Source: Candidatus Albibeggiatoa sp. nov. BB20 (GTDB lineage Bacteria; Pseudomonadota; Gammaproteobacteria; Beggiatoales; Beggiatoaceae). Taken from it: a DNA stretch of 19,514 bases. The notes under the pieces were generated by a model. That model saw only the letters and a list, made by a program, of their open reading frames with translations, was not told where the DNA came from and made no database searches. Positions 15,576 to 19,514 of this stretch are shown here, in pieces. The stretch lies in assembly GCA_016744725.1 (NCBI GenBank), contig JADGDW010000084.1, forward strand, positions 1-19,514. The letters are read 5' to 3'. The position numbers and the translations under genes were made by a program. Each line of letters opens with the position of its first letter. The stretch's first letter is position 1.

Positions 15576-17087
15576 TTAATCCAGCGTAAAAGGCAGTAAC
15601 ATTAACACTTTTGCGACAACAATATCATTCTGCTCATCACCTGTGACATTAACTAAATAATTGGATTTAGCCTCTACACGTTGGAAAAAACCAGCAGCAG
15701 CCACTTCATTGCCCTCAGGTGGCACTAAAATAATACCTGAGGGTGGTAATTTCAAATCTTTAATATGAGAAACATCAATATAAATTGTACTGGCTATGGT
15801 TAATACGGGTTTTCCAAGCACATAAAGTTGTTGGTTCAATGTATCAATTTCTGAGCTTAAACCTTGGTATTGACGCTGTAATTCGGGTACAAATGGCTCA
15901 TAATGTAATTGAAATACCTCAAATGCCCCTGTTGAAGTTGGCTTTCCTGCAATGGTGATATAGTCGCTTATACGCAAATCAGTCGCTTGATAACTTGGTT
16001 TTGCGCCTGAAATATCTTGATAAATAGTTCTAGGGGAGAGCTGTGCTTGAACACCAGACACATTGATCGTGTTAGCATTCAAATCCACGGCATATAAAGC
16101 ACCACTAGCCCGTAATAGCAAATCATTGGGCGTGCCTGATAAACCCGCATTTTCAAAAGCATGTATTTCTTTAACATCAACAATACCCTTGTTGTCAGTA
16201 TGGCCAAAAATCCTGACTCGTGAACCTAAGCTCAATCCTTCTTGTGGTATTTCCTGTGCTAAATTTTCTGATATACGCATATTTCGATACTGCACTGCAA
16301 AATCTTGAATCCCTTCAAAGCGCGTAACGTTGCCAACTATCCGCACTACAGTATTAGCAGCTAGACTGATAGGAGTAATTGCCTGTATTTGGCTTGCTTG
16401 AAATAATTGACGCGTTGGATTATTTCCTGTTACTTGAACGGTCATACCTTCTTGTAATTCTAAATTGGCAATCTCAGCAAAATTAATTTGCAGCCCTGAA
16501 ATAAAAAATGTTTTCGTGACATTATCTAAATTAAACACACTACCAATCAGTGTCGATGTTTCTGTTGCATTGGGTAAACGCTCAACAAGATTGGCAGTTA
16601 TTGTTTCGCCAGAAAATGAAAGTGCGGGACTACTGACACGTAAAATATCACCAATGCTTAAGTCACTGAGTTGAGAAAAACCATAACGATAGGTGTCTTC
16701 TGTGAGGCGTACTGTCTGACCTAACATGCGAAAGGTTTGACCTTCTAAACTGATAAAATCAAGTTTTCCGTGTAAGGTGTCTCTATATTCAACGCCTTGT
16801 GCTGTGCCCGTTTTGGATTGCTCATCTTGTGTTCCTTTAACCGTCACGTACATGCCTAATTTAAGCTGTTCGGAATGACTGGAATCACCGTTGATCGTCA
16901 CCTGTGCTTGGTCTATATCATATTTAATGTCATTGACAATGATACTGCCAAAATCAGAAATCGGCCCAATACCTAAACCTGTACCATCGATACCGCCATC
17001 AGCAAGGTCACTCAAACCACCTTCGCCACATGCAGATAAATGCAGAGCTAAAAATATCCAAACAAAGCGAACGACGTTTTTATTCAT
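15576..17087 (-). CDS. DUF5666-type lipoprotein
   Basis: This 503-aa predicted lipoprotein has a signal peptide ending LSAC (C20 lipidated) and then GGIDGTGLGIGPISDFGSII followed by VNDIKYD, the start typical of DUF5666 proteins. The rest is a chain of beta-rich modules, each with a conserved-looking 'GxxVxVxG' type strand pair (for example LKLGMYVTVKG, LQEGMTVQVTG, LSLGSRVRIFG, ISDYITIAGK), suggesting repeated OB-like or beta-barrel domains. The C-terminal ~150 residues fit the repeat less well. It would sit in the periplasm or outer membrane; no function is known for the family. The ATG overlaps the upstream gene's TGA stop by 4 bases (ATGA) and has no ribosome site of its own, so it is probably translated by coupling. 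Confidence 0.82.
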   Translation of the reverse strand: MNKNVVRFVWIFLALHLSACGEGGLSDLADGGIDGTGLGIGPISDFGSIIVNDIKYDIDQAQVTINGDSSHSEQLKLGMYVTVKGTQDEQSKTGTAQGVEYRDTLHGKLDFISLEGQTFRMLGQTVRLTEDTYRYGFSQLSDLSIGDILRVSSPALSFSGETITANLVERLPNATETSTLIGSVFNLDNVTKTFFISGLQINFAEIANLELQEGMTVQVTGNNPTRQLFQASQIQAITPISLAANTVVRIVGNVTRFEGIQDFAVQYRNMRISENLAQEIPQEGLSLGSRVRIFGHTDNKGIVDVKEIHAFENAGLSGTPNDLLLRASGALYAVDLNANTINVSGVQAQLSPRTIYQDISGAKPSYQATDLRISDYITIAGKPTSTGAFEVFQLHYEPFVPELQRQYQGLSSEIDTLNQQLYVLGKPVLTIASTIYIDVSHIKDLKLPPSGIILVPPEGNEVAAAGFFQRVEAKSNYLVNVTGDEQNDIVVAKVLMLLPFTLD

Positions 17088-17941
17088 GATGATGATTTAT
17101 CCAAGTCACGGCAAAAGAAATAGATTCCAACCCCCGCATAATAGCGCCCATCATTCTCTAGTTTTGAGTTTTTAGGATTGGTGTCACGGTCTTTGTCTGC
17201 AAACCAGCGATTAAGCTGTTGTAACAAGACCCGCCCATCTTCTGCGGAAATACGTTGTAATAAGGGAATGGCTTCTTTTGGGAGATTATCATAAGACAAT
17301 TTTAGCTGTAAATAAGCATGTTCTGAATCACTGTCTAAATTATGGCTAATTGTATCCATTAATAACATCACATCTGTACCAAGAATCGCCAATTTATCGG
17401 CTATATCACCTGTTGCCACATAAGCTTGATGAATCACACGCACATTACCATCATCTTGACGTAGCACCGAGCCAATCCGCACTAACTCATCCAAAACGGC
17501 ACGCACAGGAATATCACCACCATGGGCTTTAACTAAACGAGTAAAGCTCAGTTTTGTTCCTTCAATGGGTAAGACTAATGGACTACCTGCAGGGTCTTGA
17601 TATTCACGATGACGCAACCAGCCATTTAACACTCTCGCCGCACGGTTATATTGCACAGGCGTGGCATGTTCAGCCGTATCTGGTTCTACACTACGCAAAC
17701 GCTTGACTTCTTTACGTGATAAACCCGTCACTACGGCAATACGAGAATCCGTTTGTTTGCGTCCGGGTAAAGCCAGTTCTTGTTCAGATACTTCGATAAA
17801 GGCTTGTTTTGCCAATTCATCAAATTCTTCATAGGATAATCCAAACCGTAATACTAACCTAGCAACTCCTTTGAGAATTTTTCGAAGCGCGGTCTGTAAT
17901 GCTTTACCCGTTTCGGGGTCATTTAACATAGTGTGCGACAT
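17084..17941 (-). CDS. DUF6502-family protein, partner of the DUF5666 lipoprotein
   Basis: This 285-aa soluble protein has an N-terminal region LRKILKGVARLVLRFGLSYEEFDELAKQAF (about 19-48) and then AVVTGLSRKEVKRLR (69-83), a helix-turn-helix-like segment. This pattern matches the DUF6502 family as I recall it; a DNA-binding regulatory role is plausible but unproven. It is the first gene of a two-gene unit with a DUF5666 lipoprotein, with which it overlaps by 4 bases. I chose the ATG at 17941 because GGAAGGA lies 6 bases upstream; a second ATG four codons later lacks this. Upstream are a possible promoter and an inverted repeat at 17963-17983, which would suit autoregulation. Confidence 0.72.
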   Translation of the reverse strand: MSHTMLNDPETGKALQTALRKILKGVARLVLRFGLSYEEFDELAKQAFIEVSEQELALPGRKQTDSRIAVVTGLSRKEVKRLRSVEPDTAEHATPVQYNRAARVLNGWLRHREYQDPAGSPLVLPIEGTKLSFTRLVKAHGGDIPVRAVLDELVRIGSVLRQDDGNVRVIHQAYVATGDIADKLAILGTDVMLLMDTISHNLDSDSEHAYLQLKLSYDNLPKEAIPLLQRISAEDGRVLLQQLNRWFADKDRDTNPKNSKLENDGRYYAGVGIYFFCRDLDKSSS

Positions 17942-18552
17942 AATTTTCCTTCCTTTGCAAATTGTAGCATGAAATCTGCTACATCAAAATTATTCAATAA
18001 TAGCTCTAAATATATTAAGTTAGTTTACTTTTGTTTCGCACAGAACAAATTTATATATGATAAAGATAATATATCGCACTTTTTTATATATGAAAAAATA
18101 TATTCAAATACATAGTATTAACTAATACTAAGCTTGGGTTTTTAGCATATTACTGGCTATAGTATTTCGCTGTAATATAATTATTGGTTGTATAATACCA
18201 ATGGGCAGGTGTTGTAGCCAGATATTTCAAGCAAATACCGCCTTTCTTTTGTTCTATATAGACCACCTTAATCAAGATGTAGGATATGAAAATAGTGAAT
18301 TTAGTACCAACCATTTAGCTTATTTAATATATTTATTTAAAAATAGTTGTTATAGCAGCTCTAGCTAGAGTGGATTGATTTAGTCATGAACGGAAGGAAA
18401 CTGATGGAGAAATGAGGTGGTATTCTTGGTAACAATAAAACAACGCGCTTTGCTTTTTGAGATCAAAAAATGAAAGCATATGTAAATAGAGCAGAGTATT
18501 TTGGACAAAATTAATAGATATTGAAGTATGTTGCCATTTTTATCTTCTGTTG
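17942..18552. other. Long intergenic region without a supported gene
   Basis: Very AT-rich and 611 bases long. Besides the dyad at 17963-17983, I see a small hairpin ATTGGT/ACCAAT (18183-18202) and a perfect 12-bp palindrome CTCTAGCTAGAG (18359-18370). Short frames around 18384-18430 (SHERKETDGEMRWYSW then stop) could be coding debris but I cannot identify them. Confidence 0.5.
17961..17987 (-). promoter_or_regulatory. Possible promoter with overlapping operator upstream of the DUF6502 gene
   Basis: TGTAGCA (17963-17969) and TGCTACA (17977-17983) are a perfect 7-bp inverted repeat with a 7-base spacer. On the minus strand it overlaps a candidate -10 TACAAT (17966-17961) and lies against TTGATG (17987-17982), 15 bases apart, shorter than usual. 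A repressor bound here would block transcription. The promoter call itself is weak. Confidence 0.4.
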
Positions 18553-18918
18553 TTAGTGAGCTAATAATTTAGTTACTTTTTCTAATAATTTAGGGAGTTC
18601 AATCGGCTTTGGCGTATAATCTTCGCAGCCTACCTCCAGTGCCCTATCTCTATCCTTATTTAGAGCATAATCTGTTAAAGCAATAATAGGAATATGTTTG
18701 GTATCCTTATAATCTCTAATCTGTTTGATAGTAATCCAAGCCGTATCAAATGGTAAATATATATCTATTAAAATGAGATCAGGTTGCTCTGCACCTGCCA
18801 TTTCAATTGCCTGTCCACCATCAGCAGCACATATACAATTAAAGCCTTTGCGCGTTAAACGTCGAGAAAGTATATCGCGCCCCATTTCATAATCCTCAAC
18901 ATATAAAATTTTTTTCAT
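18553..18918 (-). CDS. Single-domain (CheY-like) response regulator
   Basis: This is a lone receiver domain of 121 aa with no output domain. Counted from the ATG at 18918, it has the acidic pair in YVEDYEM, the phosphoacceptor D52 in LILIDIYLP, T82 in ALTDYA and K104 in TPKPIE, so it should be phosphorylated normally. It would relay signals from a histidine kinase by protein contact in the cytoplasm. I prefer the ATG at 18918 (MKKILYVED), the family start; an ATG at 18948 would add ten residues read from the tail of the decayed regulator upstream. GGGA lies 8-9 bases before it. No kinase gene is in the window. Two decayed receiver copies lie upstream in the same orientation, so this is the survivor of a tandem set. 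Confidence 0.9.
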   Translation of the reverse strand: MKKILYVEDYEMGRDILSRRLTRKGFNCICAADGGQAIEMAGAEQPDLILIDIYLPFDTAWITIKQIRDYKDTKHIPIIALTDYALNKDRDRALEVGCEDYTPKPIELPKLLEKVTKLLAH

Positions 18919-18931
18919 TACTTTTTCCCAT

Positions 18932-19082
18932 TTATGAGTGGGATACAAGCCTGATAATTTTTTCTAATAGTTCAGGCAATTTTCAATCAATTTTGTTACG
19001 AAGCCATCATAACTCGCGGAGAATGCTCTATCTTTGCGATTATCAGGCATATAAAAAGAGCATGGATACACAATATGGAACA
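18932..19082 (-). pseudogene. Decayed response-regulator receiver fragment
   Basis: On the minus strand one frame reads PDNRKDRAFSASYDGFVTK, the standard end of a receiver domain; a second frame, reached after an in-frame stop, reads KLPELLEKIIRLVSHS and stops at 18932-18934. Just before, VPYCVSMLFLYA fits a decayed 'VPIIALTAYA'. So at least two frame disruptions split the C-terminal half of a receiver, and its N-terminal half is missing. Its stop lies 13 bases before the intact regulator's ATG. It differs enough from its neighbour to be an old paralogue. Confidence 0.72.
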
Positions 19083-19203
19083 TTATCAACAAATCATTTT
19101 TTTGTAAGCTGGACGATATTCAATCCATAATAAGAATGAGCTTGCTATATTTTTATATAAGTTTGTTCAAAACCTTAAGATGTCAAGCATTTTTTGTCCC
19201 ACT

Positions 19204-19362
19204 TTAATATTGCAACAGGTCATATTTTGCCATTACGGCATCTTTTCTCATTGGTGAGGCAGTAAGCGATGCATTTTTTCTAAATAAAGCCGCCAATTCA
19301 ATGGGTTTAGTTTGGCAATCTTCACAACCAGCCTCTAATACCTTTTCTGGTAGTGCTATCAA
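19204..19362 (-). pseudogene. Truncated response-regulator receiver fragment next to an IS end
   Basis: The minus strand reads LIALPEKVLEAGCEDCQTKP, continuing IELAALFRKNASLTAS, and ends at a TAA at 19204-19206. GCEDxxxKPIEL aligns with GCEDYTPKPIEL of the intact regulator at 18553-18918. Everything before the PEKV segment, including the phosphorylation site, is lost, and the region upstream is the 3' end of an IS1-type element. The truncation was probably caused by that insertion or an associated deletion. Confidence 0.7.
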
Positions 19363-19383
19363 AGTAGTGTTATAAATAAAGTT

Positions 19384-19514
19384 TTATCTAGATAAACAAG
19401 AATTATAATACTGAACAAAATTCCATATAGCCCCAATGTGGTTATCAATCTTTTTGGAAAAGGATAGAGTTTTGCGAACAAGTCTGGAAATGCGTTGACG
19501 TAGAGTCGGATTCA
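19384..19514 (-). mobile_element. 3' end of an IS1-family transposase (partial, runs off the window)
   Basis: The minus strand is open from the window edge to TAA at 19384-19386 and reads NPTLRQRISRLVRKTLSFSK, then KIDNHIGAIWNFVQYYN. This matches the C-terminus of IS1-family (DDE, InsB-like) transposases as found in cyanobacteria and filamentous sulfur bacteria, where RLVRKTLSFSK and NHIGAIWxF recur. Only the last ~43 residues are in view. The element's terminal inverted repeat should lie between about 19350 and 19384 but I cannot fix its end. Confidence 0.75.

Noticed and set aside
16063..17175. Plus-strand open frames opposite the DUF5666 gene
   Set aside because: They lie inside a well-supported minus-strand gene and have no family resemblance or initiation signals.
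18919..18948. N-terminal extension of the response regulator
   Set aside because: These codons are the out-of-frame tail of the decayed receiver gene upstream; receiver proteins begin at MKKILYVED.

Overview
The window looks like an AT-rich gammaproteobacterial chromosome, most likely a Thiotrichales/Beggiatoa-type sulfur oxidiser. The support is a probable DsrS protein beside a multi-cluster ferredoxin, gammaproteobacterial forms of GlyQ, S21, YqeY and TatD (YcfH type), many dispersed palindromic repeats, orphan response regulators and an IS1-type transposase. The taxonomic call is inference from gene content, not from a marker search.

Layout. 1-3522: a TatD-family nuclease (+), an orphan family-5 solute-binding lipoprotein (-) and a small PD-(D/E)XK-fold protein (-), with two copies of a palindromic dispersed repeat between them. 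3630-5741: glyQ and probable dsrS, both minus strand; glyS is not beside glyQ. 5800-7946: a two-gene type II restriction-modification cassette (endonuclease then methyltransferase, TAATG overlap), flanked by ~80-bp direct repeats that duplicate the dsrS start region. 8174-9271: a four-cluster 4Fe-4S ferredoxin that was probably the original divergent neighbour of dsrS. 9272-9699: a third, larger copy of the dispersed repeat. 9700-11955: a large protein with a divergent class III nucleotide cyclase domain. 11956-12377: hairpins and decayed coding remnants. 12378-14491: a BamE-like lipoprotein and a YejA-type periplasmic binding protein. 14507-15457: yqeY and rpsU with a terminator and a promoter; dnaG and rpoD do not follow. 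15576-17941: a DUF6502/DUF5666 pair with a 4-nt overlap. 18553-19514: one intact single-domain response regulator, two decayed response-regulator fragments upstream of it in the same orientation, and the 3' end of an IS1-family transposase cut by the window edge.

The strongest structural signal is the restriction-modification cassette bracketed by imperfect direct repeats. It appears to have split a dsrS/ferredoxin divergent pair and left a five-codon ghost of the dsrS start next to the ferredoxin gene. The second strongest is a family of palindromic repeats with TATAGT/ACTATA ends, in single-hairpin and double-hairpin versions. The right end is a graveyard of response-regulator copies next to an insertion sequence. 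I see no rRNA, tRNA or CRISPR array.
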